DNA from: Lachnospiraceae bacterium UBA7205
GTDB lineage: Bacteria; Bacillota; Clostridia; Lachnospirales; Lachnospiraceae
DNA: 57,565 nt
Direction of reading: 5' to 3'
Assembly (NCBI GenBank): GCA_002490665.1
Contig: DKUL01000020.1
Coordinates: forward strand, 1-57,565
Shown one piece after another: positions 1 to 7,669 of the stretch. The notes beneath the pieces were generated by a model, which was given only the letters and a program-made list of their open reading frames with translations, was not told where the DNA came from and did not search any database. The stretch's first letter is position 1. Each line of letters opens with the position of its first letter. The translations under genes were made by a program, and so were the position numbers.

Positions 1-54
1 GCCAGCCGCAGCCGCGAAGCGGCATATTTACTTATGCGGCTGTGTGCATCATTT

Positions 55-89
55 TATACTGGTGGTCAGCCTTTTTGACCGCCAGTATA
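55..89. repeat. inverted repeat across the dynamin stop codon
   Basis: A 13-nt arm at 55-67 (TATACTGGTGGTC) is the near-complement of the arm at 77-89, with one mismatch. The loop is 9 nt. The TGA stop of the minus-strand dynamin gene (66-68) lies inside the left arm. No clear T-run follows on either strand, so it is not a typical intrinsic terminator. It could be an mRNA 3'-end stabiliser. Confidence 0.5.
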
Positions 90-1631
90 ACCCGTTACTC
101 CTCGCAACAGGTCATTAATACGGATATCCTTGGAATCAATCGCAAGATTATCTCTAATTCGTTCCGCCAGCTCACTTGCATACTCGCCCCCGCCTGCTTT
201 TTTATTGATTACCGGTTTTATTCCCCGAAATGTTTCTTCCAGGAATGACTCAACGGAAGAATCTGCCTTTATCCCTTTTTCCTTCAGGTACTCTTCAAGC
301 AGCCGCAGCGGACTTTGGTTTTTCTCCTGTAGCAAATCGATTTCCGAAGGCTCTGGCATCGCAATCCCTACGATATCCGATATATATTTAATTTCCGTAA
401 AAAATGCATCCTGTAGCTCCTTTAACTGCCTGCTGACGTTTTTCAGCTCATTTACAGAGCCTTGTGCATCTCTTACAAGCTGCTGTAACGGCTCCAATAC
501 CTCCTCATCAATATCCTCCGCAGTCAGCTTTGTGAGTGATAAGTTTAACTTCCGCAGCCTTTGGTTCTCCTCATCGATTTCGTCCTCATAGAAATCCCTG
601 CAGCGCACAAAAAGTTCCTTAAAATTACGTGCAAAATTGGACTCATAAACCTCCTCGTTCCATGCCGCAATCTGCTTCCTGATTTTCGCGGTACCCGCTT
701 CAATGTATGCCGACAGCGCATCATCCTCAATCTGTTCTGACTTACAGCTGAATGCACAGACATCAACGAACAGGATGCCTTTCAGTTCAAGATTCAAACG
801 TATTTTCGCTATAATTTCCTGCAAATCTTCCAGATTCTTCTTGTCCGCCTTGTTGACAATAATCAGCTTCGGTATATCCGCGCGAATGGTTTTGATAAAC
901 TTAATGTCCTCCTCCGTAATCGTCCCCGCGTCTGCCTGCACAAACCACAGAATGTAATTGCTCGCATTTAACTGCCCCCTCGCAATCTGTTCATCCGTCT
1001 TGGCAGAATACTTTTCCGAATCCGGTTTTGAATATCCCGGCGTATCCAGGAATGCTATATTCTCATACTTATGTAACGGAGTCGAGAAAAAGATATTCTC
1101 TAAAATGTGACCCAGCGTAACGCCATCCGATACCGTATGGTCTTCCTCATCCTCCAGCTCCCCAAAACCATGCGCAATCTTTCGGATATCCCGCGGCTGC
1201 ATCTGAACCTGAGCGTCAAATACATTGATTCCCATGACTTCATGCTTTTCACCACTCACAATATAAGTCGGCACGGAAGTTGAGGGGTCAATATCTGCCG
1301 GAAGCACCTTGCGCCCCATCAGGGCATTTAAAAAACTGGACTTTCCGCTCGAAAAACCGCCGCCAAGCGCAATAATATTTTTTCCAATCAGCTTGTCGTA
1401 CAGGATAAAATCACGAAACTTCTCGTACTCCGACTTAAAATCCGTATACAGCGTATAAAAATCCTCCGGCGCATTCTTCCCCAAAGTATCAGGAATTTTT
1501 TTTCTGATGATTTCTTCAATCTTGGTCAAGTCAACCACCAGTTCCTGATTTTTTCCGCGCTGCCGCATAATGCTGCTAAGCAGTTCAAAATTTGCCAGCA
1601 GTTTTTCATAAGTCTCTGTCTCACACTGCAT
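66..1631 (-). CDS. dynamin-like GTPase, soluble member of a tandem pair
   Basis: A 521-aa dynamin-family large GTPase. These GTPases remodel or tether membranes by GTP-driven self-assembly. The P-loop GGFSSGKSS lies near residues 90-98, the switch-1 threonine in STSVPT, the G3 motif as DTPGYSKPD and the G4 motif as NKAD. The second half is strongly charged and predicted helical or coiled-coil, as in a dynamin stalk. No transmembrane segment is visible, unlike the upstream partner. Start: the longer frame opens at 1646, but GGAGG sits 8 nt before the ATG at 1631, so that start is preferred. The 25-nt gap to the preceding GTPase gene implies co-transcription. Bacterial dynamins often come as adjacent, dissimilar pairs whose products assemble together. 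The GTPase family is secure; the substrate membrane and process are unknown. Confidence 0.9.
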   Translation of the reverse strand: MQCETETYEKLLANFELLSSIMRQRGKNQELVVDLTKIEEIIRKKIPDTLGKNAPEDFYTLYTDFKSEYEKFRDFILYDKLIGKNIIALGGGFSSGKSSFLNALMGRKVLPADIDPSTSVPTYIVSGEKHEVMGINVFDAQVQMQPRDIRKIAHGFGELEDEEDHTVSDGVTLGHILENIFFSTPLHKYENIAFLDTPGYSKPDSEKYSAKTDEQIARGQLNASNYILWFVQADAGTITEEDIKFIKTIRADIPKLIIVNKADKKNLEDLQEIIAKIRLNLELKGILFVDVCAFSCKSEQIEDDALSAYIEAGTAKIRKQIAAWNEEVYESNFARNFKELFVRCRDFYEDEIDEENQRLRKLNLSLTKLTAEDIDEEVLEPLQQLVRDAQGSVNELKNVSRQLKELQDAFFTEIKYISDIVGIAMPEPSEIDLLQEKNQSPLRLLEEYLKEKGIKADSSVESFLEETFRGIKPVINKKAGGGEYASELAERIRDNLAIDSKDIRINDLLRGVTGYTGGQKG

Positions 1632-1656
1632 TTCTCTCTCCTCCATTCGCTGTTTG

Positions 1657-3267
1657 TTATAAAATCAGCTCCCGCAATTCCTCTAATTTTGCCATGTCAT
1701 CCTGTATCCCTATTACATACTGCTCTTTATCCTTCTTTTCATCGTCTATTCTTGTCCGCACATCTGTCATCGCCTTTTCCAGTGCACTGCGCTGACGTGC
1801 AAGTTCATCCTCTATGGAGGTGTTCATCAGCTTAATCTGTTCTGTGACAGCCGTCTGGATACCGTGCTCCACTTCCCGCATTATCTGCGGATAGACTTCG
1901 GACTGCAGCTTCATGCGGATTTCACCTCGCATCTCCTCGCGCTGTTTCTCTGCTTTCTGTTTATTAACCAATGCCGTGATACCCGCTGCTATCAGTCCCA
2001 ATATGGGAACTCCTAGTACCAGTCCTGCCACAATAGCGACAACGGATGTTGTAATACCACTCTCTGACTCCTTTATGTCATAGTGAAAGTTAATGTGTAC
2101 ATCCCCGATTCCCTCTCCATTGAAACATTTTTTGACACGCTTTAAATATCGCTCCATTTTAGGAATCAGCCGCTCGCTCACGCTTGTATTGACTGCATTT
2201 CTGACAACAGAATTGAGGTGTTCATTGATGCTCTGTTTATTCATTGTCATCGTGACAAATGTAGGTTCCTCTGCTTCAAGAGCCTCTCTGACATCCATCT
2301 TGATTTCCTCGACAATGTCCGCAGTCTGCGTATCAAAATCATCTTTTTCCGTTGCATATCCATCCTCCAGCAGATTTAACTGCCTGCCAATTTTTTCTTC
2401 CTCCTCGTCAAGCTCCGACTCACCCAGTTCCCTGCTTTTTAACAATGTTTTCAGATAGCTTTCCGTATTGTCCAATGCGGAAAGCGTGCCTGACTGAAAC
2501 TTCTTCGATAAAATGCTCTGGGACTGTTCCTGAATATCTTCGAGGAACTCGCGCACTTCGTCAGCCTCTCCCGTAAAACTGCTCGTCAGGCAGATTTTGA
2601 TATCCCTGTCCCCAATATATCGTTTCAGGCTTTCTTTCAAATTAAAAAGTGTTTCCTCAAACGCATCATTGCACTTATCATCTTTGGTTACAACAACACA
2701 TATCGGCATTTCATTCAGCACAAGCTCTTTTAGTATATTTCCAACGCTTGCACGCACAATCAAATCGTCCGCCGGAAAAGCCACCATGTACACAAGGCTC
2801 TTGGGAAGATAATTGTCTATCGCTTTATTGTGTATCTCAAACCCTGACTCAAACCCCGGCATATCCACAATCATCACATCCGGAATTTTTTCCAAAAAAG
2901 AATTTTTCAGACCAATTCTTACATGTGTAACTGTTTTCGCATCAGTTTCCATTCTCCGGTATTCTTCGAGTTCTACCTCCTCACAGTTTCCATTTTCCAT
3001 ATAAAGGCGCACGCAGTCACTTCCGCTATAGACAATTTCGGCAGGCACTGCCGTTTCAGGTGTGATATCCTCTTTCAGAATCTTTCTTGAATATCCCAAA
3101 AGTGTATTCACAAGCGCACTCTTTCCAGAAGAAAACTTTCCTATAATCGGCGTGCAGACCTTTGCCTCAGGAATCTCCCTTAATATGTCATCAATATATT
3201 CCACAGACAGTCCGTATGCACTATTGATATCTTTCAGTTCCGTTAATGCTCTGATTATATTCTCCAT
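1657..3267 (-). CDS. dynamin-like GTPase with C-terminal membrane hairpin
   Basis: A 536-aa dynamin-family GTPase. The P-loop GKFSSGKSAL is near residues 42-51, the G2 threonine in ITPETAVP, G3 is DMPGFESG and G4 is TKDD. A long helical middle section is followed near residues 403-435 by a hydrophobic, glycine-rich stretch (VAIVAGLVLGVPILGLIAAG). This stretch could cross or dip into the membrane, like the paddle of cyanobacterial and Bacillus dynamins. A charged helical tail ends the protein. The start is supported by AAGGAG ten nt upstream. The downstream partner lacks such a hydrophobic segment, so this is probably the membrane-anchoring half of the pair. The family is certain; a role in membrane repair, division or phage resistance is inference only. 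Confidence 0.9.
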   Translation of the reverse strand: MENIIRALTELKDINSAYGLSVEYIDDILREIPEAKVCTPIIGKFSSGKSALVNTLLGYSRKILKEDITPETAVPAEIVYSGSDCVRLYMENGNCEEVELEEYRRMETDAKTVTHVRIGLKNSFLEKIPDVMIVDMPGFESGFEIHNKAIDNYLPKSLVYMVAFPADDLIVRASVGNILKELVLNEMPICVVVTKDDKCNDAFEETLFNLKESLKRYIGDRDIKICLTSSFTGEADEVREFLEDIQEQSQSILSKKFQSGTLSALDNTESYLKTLLKSRELGESELDEEEEKIGRQLNLLEDGYATEKDDFDTQTADIVEEIKMDVREALEAEEPTFVTMTMNKQSINEHLNSVVRNAVNTSVSERLIPKMERYLKRVKKCFNGEGIGDVHINFHYDIKESESGITTSVVAIVAGLVLGVPILGLIAAGITALVNKQKAEKQREEMRGEIRMKLQSEVYPQIMREVEHGIQTAVTEQIKLMNTSIEDELARQRSALEKAMTDVRTRIDDEKKDKEQYVIGIQDDMAKLEELRELIL

Positions 3268-3320
3268 CTTGATACTCCTTTTTCCTTTTTATGTGTTTTT
3301 TCTGCATTACCTATTAAAAT

Positions 3321-4292
3321 CTATATATCCAAAACCTCCACCATCTCCCCCTGGCTCCTAAGCCACATGTCAATCCCTTTACCGAACACCTCCGCCGTCA
3401 CGACATATCCGTCCTCGTCATGGCGGAGAACCTCCGCGGTCGGCAGCCTGTCCTTCACCGCCTCGATGGAATCCCCCTTGTAGCGGAACTTCACGCGCCG
3501 CAGCCTTCCGCCGTACATAAACTGCACCCTTTTGCGGAACTCTCCCTCCTCAAAGCGGTCTTTATAAGGTATATAAAACTGCTCTTTCAAAATCTTTAAA
3601 TTCTTGATGCGGTCAATGCGGTAGATTGTCGGAAACGCGTCATTGATGACATCAAAATGTTCCCTGACCTCATCCGCATCGTCAATAAACGCTGCCATAT
3701 AAAAATAAAACTCCGAAAAAATAATGGATACCGGCTTAAGCTTCCGTCTGACGACTTCCTGCCCTTTCATTTTCCGATACTCGATTTCTATGTAATGACT
3801 GCTCTGTAATGCCTCGCCGATGCGCCACATGGTGTCGATAAAGACTGTATTGTGCTGCGGCTGCACATAATAGAACTGTTCATTCTGAATCAGTTCCCTG
3901 ACAAGCTGATGGTTTTCGGGCTTGGCGCAGCAGTCCACCAGACGCTGCAGCATGGAGTCCATTTCCTTTTTCGTAAATGCCCTGCTGTCCAGAAGAATTT
4001 TGCAGATTGCAAGGATTTCACTGTTTGTAAATTTCATCTGGGAAGCCTGCACGAGCTGGTAGCTGTCCTTTGCACGGTCATATTCCACAGTATTGACAAC
4101 ACCCGCGTTCTCTACATTCGAAGACAGGAAATTGCAGATTTCATCAATGTCCCGCTGTATGCTCCTCGGGCTGACACCATATTTTGCAGCCTCCTGCGCT
4201 TTACAGAGCGCACCGCCATTCATCAGGGTCGTATACATGCTGAGTATGCGCTCCATTTTTCCATTTTTTTCAAATTCGCTATCGGTACCCAT
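3321..4292 (-). CDS. HTH-WYL transcriptional regulator
   Basis: A 323-aa protein with an N-terminal DeoR-like winged helix (YGVSPRSIQRDIDEI, residues 30-45) and a central WYL domain (about 150-260), followed by a WCX-like C-terminus. WYL domains bind ligands, often nucleic acid or nucleotides, and control DNA-damage and defence genes. The signature triad is degenerate here: FYFYMAAF stands where WYL normally occurs. The frame opens at 4322, but AATGGAGG lies just before the ATG at 4292, so that start is chosen. It lies 53 nt upstream of the membrane dynamin gene on the same strand, so it probably controls that pair and itself. The family call is secure; the target genes are inferred from position. 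Confidence 0.85.
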   Translation of the reverse strand: MGTDSEFEKNGKMERILSMYTTLMNGGALCKAQEAAKYGVSPRSIQRDIDEICNFLSSNVENAGVVNTVEYDRAKDSYQLVQASQMKFTNSEILAICKILLDSRAFTKKEMDSMLQRLVDCCAKPENHQLVRELIQNEQFYYVQPQHNTVFIDTMWRIGEALQSSHYIEIEYRKMKGQEVVRRKLKPVSIIFSEFYFYMAAFIDDADEVREHFDVINDAFPTIYRIDRIKNLKILKEQFYIPYKDRFEEGEFRKRVQFMYGGRLRRVKFRYKGDSIEAVKDRLPTAEVLRHDEDGYVVTAEVFGKGIDMWLRSQGEMVEVLDI

Positions 4293-4454
4293 TCTTACCT
4301 CCATTCTGAAGCCTTGTTCCACAATTTTATCTATTAGTCATATTTTAACTGAATACAGTATATTTTTCAAATATTCTGTCACATATTAACATATATTCCA
4401 ACAAAACAGTTCATTCTTTATAAAATGTATATAAAAAATCGACCCAATCCCTCC

Positions 4455-4496
4455 ATGTATAAATTATATAATGTATCCATTATATAATTTATACAT
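4455..4496. promoter_or_regulatory. perfect 19-bp inverted repeat, candidate operator
   Basis: The arms at 4455-4473 (ATGTATAAATTATATAATG) and 4478-4496 are exact complements with a 4-nt spacer, giving a 42-bp AT-rich palindrome. It lies about 57 bp upstream of the small Xre gene and 160 bp upstream of the WYL gene, in the divergent control region. A TATAAT at 4523-4528 follows on the plus strand and is a likely -10 for the Xre gene. The symmetry suits binding by a dimeric Xre repressor, that is autoregulation. A cruciform or hairpin function is possible too. Confidence 0.6.
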
Positions 4497-4552
4497 GAGT
4501 TATGCAAGCGATTTTTAATGGTTATAATAGTATAAACACAGGAGGATTTTCA

Positions 4553-4774
4553 ATGGTACGTTTGCGGGTTTTAGATATTTTAGAGGAACAAGATCATTCC
4601 AAGTACTGGCTTTATAAGCAGATGGAAATGAGTTATCAGAATTTTTCCAAGCTCATAAATAATGAAACGTGTTCCATCCGTTATGAAAATATCGATAAGC
4701 TCAGCAAGCTTTTGGGCTGTCCCATAGGCGACCTGTTTGAAACGGTAACTGCTCCTGGCGAAGAGGATTCCTGA
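4553..4774 (+). CDS. small Xre/Cro-type HTH regulator
   Basis: A 73-aa single-domain helix-turn-helix protein of the Cro/C1 (HTH_26-like) type. The recognition region is around MEMSYQNFSKLINNETCSIRYENIDK... with the typical LSKLLGCPIGDLF ending. The frame is open from 4502, but AGGAGG seven nt before the ATG at 4553 fixes the start. Proteins of this size are usually repressors, often of their own gene. The perfect palindrome just upstream is the obvious candidate operator. It diverges from the WYL-dynamin genes and might also control them. No toxin partner is visible downstream, so a toxin-antitoxin role is not supported. Confidence 0.85.
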   Translation: MVRLRVLDILEEQDHSKYWLYKQMEMSYQNFSKLINNETCSIRYENIDKLSKLLGCPIGDLFETVTAPGEEDS

Positions 4775-4816
4775 AACAGCTGATTCCTATCCTATATTTA
4801 TCATTGTACCAAACCA

Positions 4817-4848
4817 CATGGACACCTATCTGTCCATGTTTTATTTTC
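4817..4848 (+). terminator. intrinsic terminator of the Xre gene
   Basis: CATGGACA (4817-4824) pairs with TGTCCATG (4831-4838) around a 6-nt loop, followed by TTTTATTTTC. It lies 43 nt after the Xre stop codon. Confidence 0.8.
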
Positions 4849-4953
4849 TTTGAATTTTCTTCCCCTGCCCGCACCATGAACCCGTCAGTCTGCTTGCATA
4901 CTTCAATTGGACGCCAATGTACAGACGAACAGGAAAGATTTTGGGGACGCACA

Positions 4954-4995
4954 AAAAAACACATGTATTTATATTTCAAAATACATGTGTTTTTT
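4954..4995. terminator. bidirectional terminator between Xre and M3 peptidase
   Basis: A 17-bp stem (AAAAAACACATGTATTT at 4954-4970 with its complement at 4979-4995) has T-runs on both strands. It ends the minus-strand peptidase transcript 45 nt after its stop codon and is a second stop for the plus-strand Xre gene. Confidence 0.85.
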
Positions 4996-5039
4996 ATTTC
5001 AACAGGATATCTCTGCTTCCGGTTCCATAGATATGATGT

Positions 5040-6743
5040 TTACGCCATAAACTTACTATTCATCAGCTCCTCGCGCGCCACGCTGATTGCGCGCTCCACG
5101 CTGCCCTGCTCAAACGGATTTGATACATTTGCATATTTTAATGTCTCAAGATAACTCATGCTGCCGCCGCACTTACAGAGGTTGAGGTAATCCGTCCATG
5201 CCTTGTCATGGTCTTCCTTCTCCTTTTTCTTGAACTCCATCGCTCCCATAGTCGTAAGTGTATAGTTGATATAGTACATCGGATAAAGGAATATATGCAG
5301 CTTATGGTACCAGAATCCGCCACGGTCAAAGAAATCATCCGGCTCATAGACACGCCATGGCATATATTTCTCTTCCAGCTTTTTCCATTCCAGTGTCCGC
5401 TCCTTTGGCGTCAGCCCGGGATTGGCATAGCAGATATGCTGGAACTCGTCGACTGCCACGCCAAAAGGCACGAACGTGACGGACTCCTGCAGATGCGCAA
5501 AGCGGAATTTGTCCGCCTGCTCCCCGAAAAACCGCTCCGCATAGGGGTATGCAAATTGTTCCATCGACATGGAATGAATCTCCGCAATGTCAGTTGACAC
5601 CGTATAATAATCGGAAATCGGCTGGCAGCGCATTGCCATATATCCCGCAAAGGCATGTCCCAGCTCATGTGTCAGAACCTGCATGTCGCCGATTGTCTGG
5701 TTGAAGCAGGAAAATACAAACGGCGCGCTGTACCTTGGCAGCTCCGTCATGTAACCAGTGGAAGCCTTTCCAGCCTTGTTTTTCAGATCCATCAGCTCAT
5801 GCCCTATCATAAAGTCAATAAATTCCCCTGTCTGCGGGCTCATTTCATGGTACATTTTTGCCGCCTCGCCTACCATGAAATCATCATCGCCCGCCGGAAC
5901 GGCATTGCCATCCGGAAAAATACGTTTCTCGTCATAAACGGAAAAATCGTCCACACCAAGACGCTTTGCCTGTGCCTCATACAATTTCTGACAGATTGGC
6001 ACAATCACTGTGCGCACCTGTTCACGGAACGACTCGACTTCCTTCTGGCCGTAATCCGTGCGCCCCTGCTTCATGTAGCCTACCGGTATATAATTTTCGT
6101 ACCCGAGATTGCGTCCCATCTCGTTCCGGATGCGAATCAGCTCATCCCAGATTTCCTCCAGGCGCGGCTCATGCTTGTGATAAAATTCCGAATAGGCGCG
6201 TGCCGCCGCCTTGCGCACCTCCCTGTCCTCATGCTCGAAGTATTTCTGCACGCCGTACAGGTTCAGTGTTTTCCCATCAAAGGAAATCTCCGCAGTCGCC
6301 ATGATTTTCTGGTATTCATTCGTAAGCTTTGCCTCCTGCTGCATCAGCGGGATATTTTCCTCACAGAATGACTTTTTCTCAAGCTCCTTCTGCGCAAAGC
6401 ACTGCTTTCCATACTCCTTCTCATAATCGGCACGGAACGGACTGTTCATCAGCGCCTCGTCGACTGCCAGCGTCTGCGGCATGATTGTCGGAAACGTATT
6501 GTTGATATACTCGTTTTCCTTGTCATAAAACTCGTCTGTGGTGTCCAGCGTATGACGAACATATGCGATTGTGGTATCCGTCGAAAAGTTTTTTCCCGCC
6601 TCATCATATGCCAGCATCGCATCCCTGACCTGCCCATAGCTGTCCGCGCTTTCGATGCGCCTCTTTGTCTCCTCTGCAAGCGCTGCAAACGCCGCAAAGT
6701 CCGGTCTTTTGTACTCCAGTGTTGAAAATTTGAAATTCTCCAT
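5040..6743 (-). CDS. M3 family oligoendopeptidase (PepF-like)
   Basis: A 567-aa cytosolic zinc metallopeptidase of family M3, which trims short peptides released by protein turnover or uptake. The zinc site HELGH occurs near residues 356-360, and the third ligand glutamate lies in DIAEIHSMSMEQF about 25 residues later. Length and N-terminal helical region match the clostridial M3 oligoendopeptidase group. No signal peptide is seen. AAGGAG ten nt before the ATG supports the start. It is the last gene of a four-gene minus-strand run and is followed by the strong terminator at 4954-4995. The family is certain; the exact peptide range is not visible. Confidence 0.92.
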   Translation of the reverse strand: MENFKFSTLEYKRPDFAAFAALAEETKRRIESADSYGQVRDAMLAYDEAGKNFSTDTTIAYVRHTLDTTDEFYDKENEYINNTFPTIMPQTLAVDEALMNSPFRADYEKEYGKQCFAQKELEKKSFCEENIPLMQQEAKLTNEYQKIMATAEISFDGKTLNLYGVQKYFEHEDREVRKAAARAYSEFYHKHEPRLEEIWDELIRIRNEMGRNLGYENYIPVGYMKQGRTDYGQKEVESFREQVRTVIVPICQKLYEAQAKRLGVDDFSVYDEKRIFPDGNAVPAGDDDFMVGEAAKMYHEMSPQTGEFIDFMIGHELMDLKNKAGKASTGYMTELPRYSAPFVFSCFNQTIGDMQVLTHELGHAFAGYMAMRCQPISDYYTVSTDIAEIHSMSMEQFAYPYAERFFGEQADKFRFAHLQESVTFVPFGVAVDEFQHICYANPGLTPKERTLEWKKLEEKYMPWRVYEPDDFFDRGGFWYHKLHIFLYPMYYINYTLTTMGAMEFKKKEKEDHDKAWTDYLNLCKCGGSMSYLETLKYANVSNPFEQGSVERAISVAREELMNSKFMA

Positions 6744-6787
6744 CTTGATTGAACTCCTTATGTTATTTTATTTTTTGATTTTCTTTT

Positions 6788-7648
6788 TTATTCGTATGGT
6801 CTCTGGTAAAAACGCCCTGAAATCTGCTGGGTGTTGATGACATTGACAAATGCCTTCGGGTCAACCTCCTTGATGCCGCTGATAATATCCTTGCACTCTG
6901 CCCTTGACACAACAGAATACACAATCTTGCGCTCCTGATGCTCATAGGAGCCCTCCGCCTCAATGATTGTAGCGCCATGGTTGCTGTTGCGGGAAATCAC
7001 CTCATACACCCGCCTTGCGTGATTCGTCACGACCAGAAGCGTGTGCTGGCGGTACTGTTTAAAAAGTGTATGTAATACCTGTGTGGACGTGTACTGGAAA
7101 ATAATTGAATACAGCGCCTTGTCCCACCCGAACAGCCATCCTGCCACCACCAGGAGCACTGCGTTAAATCCCAGGACGACATTAAAGGAATCCACACCCT
7201 TTCTCTCCGACAAAAAGATTCCGATGAAATCCGTCCCCCCTGTCGTCGCATTCATCATCAGGCAGAGGCTGATGGCAAATCCATTAAAAATACCGCCAAA
7301 GACACTAATCAATAAAGTATCATATGTTATTGCACGCGACGGCAGTACATCCGTCAGTATGTTTGTCAGCATAATGCAGAGACAGGAATACAGTGTGAAC
7401 TTTTTCCCGATAAACCGGAATCCAATATAAATCGGCACAAGGTTCAGCAGGACGTTAATAAGCGTATATGGCAGCTCAAAGCCAAAGAAAAGTTCCACAA
7501 TCCGCTGTATCAGCAGCGTCAGTCCGGTTGCGCCTCCCGGATACAGTCCTCCTGTCCGCACAAAAGTCTTAATATTCAGCGCCATAATTACAGACGCGGC
7601 ACAAATGACAACAATTCGTTTTGCATCTTCCTTCAAACTGAATTTCAT
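6788..7648 (-). CDS. YitT family membrane protein (DUF161-DUF2179)
   Basis: A 286-aa integral membrane protein with about five hydrophobic helices in the first 190 residues, including a glycine-rich GGLYPGGATGLTLLIQR motif and NATTGGTDFIG, both typical of the YitT_membrane domain. A C-terminal soluble DUF2179 domain (TLLVVTNHARRVYEVI onward) follows. The family is widespread in Firmicutes, often in several copies, and its transport substrate is not established. GGAGG seven nt upstream supports the start. It begins 21 nt after the GH95 gene and ends 44 nt before the peptidase gene, so co-transcription with both is likely. Confidence 0.88.
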   Translation of the reverse strand: MKFSLKEDAKRIVVICAASVIMALNIKTFVRTGGLYPGGATGLTLLIQRIVELFFGFELPYTLINVLLNLVPIYIGFRFIGKKFTLYSCLCIMLTNILTDVLPSRAITYDTLLISVFGGIFNGFAISLCLMMNATTGGTDFIGIFLSERKGVDSFNVVLGFNAVLLVVAGWLFGWDKALYSIIFQYTSTQVLHTLFKQYRQHTLLVVTNHARRVYEVISRNSNHGATIIEAEGSYEHQERKIVYSVVSRAECKDIISGIKEVDPKAFVNVINTQQISGRFYQRPYE

Positions 7649-7669
7649 ATGTTCCCTCCGTATATTATA

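Noticed and set aside
1..45. GC-rich hairpin at the window start as a terminator
   Set aside because: Short GCCGC/GCGGC pairings are present, but there is no T-run and the left context is missing.
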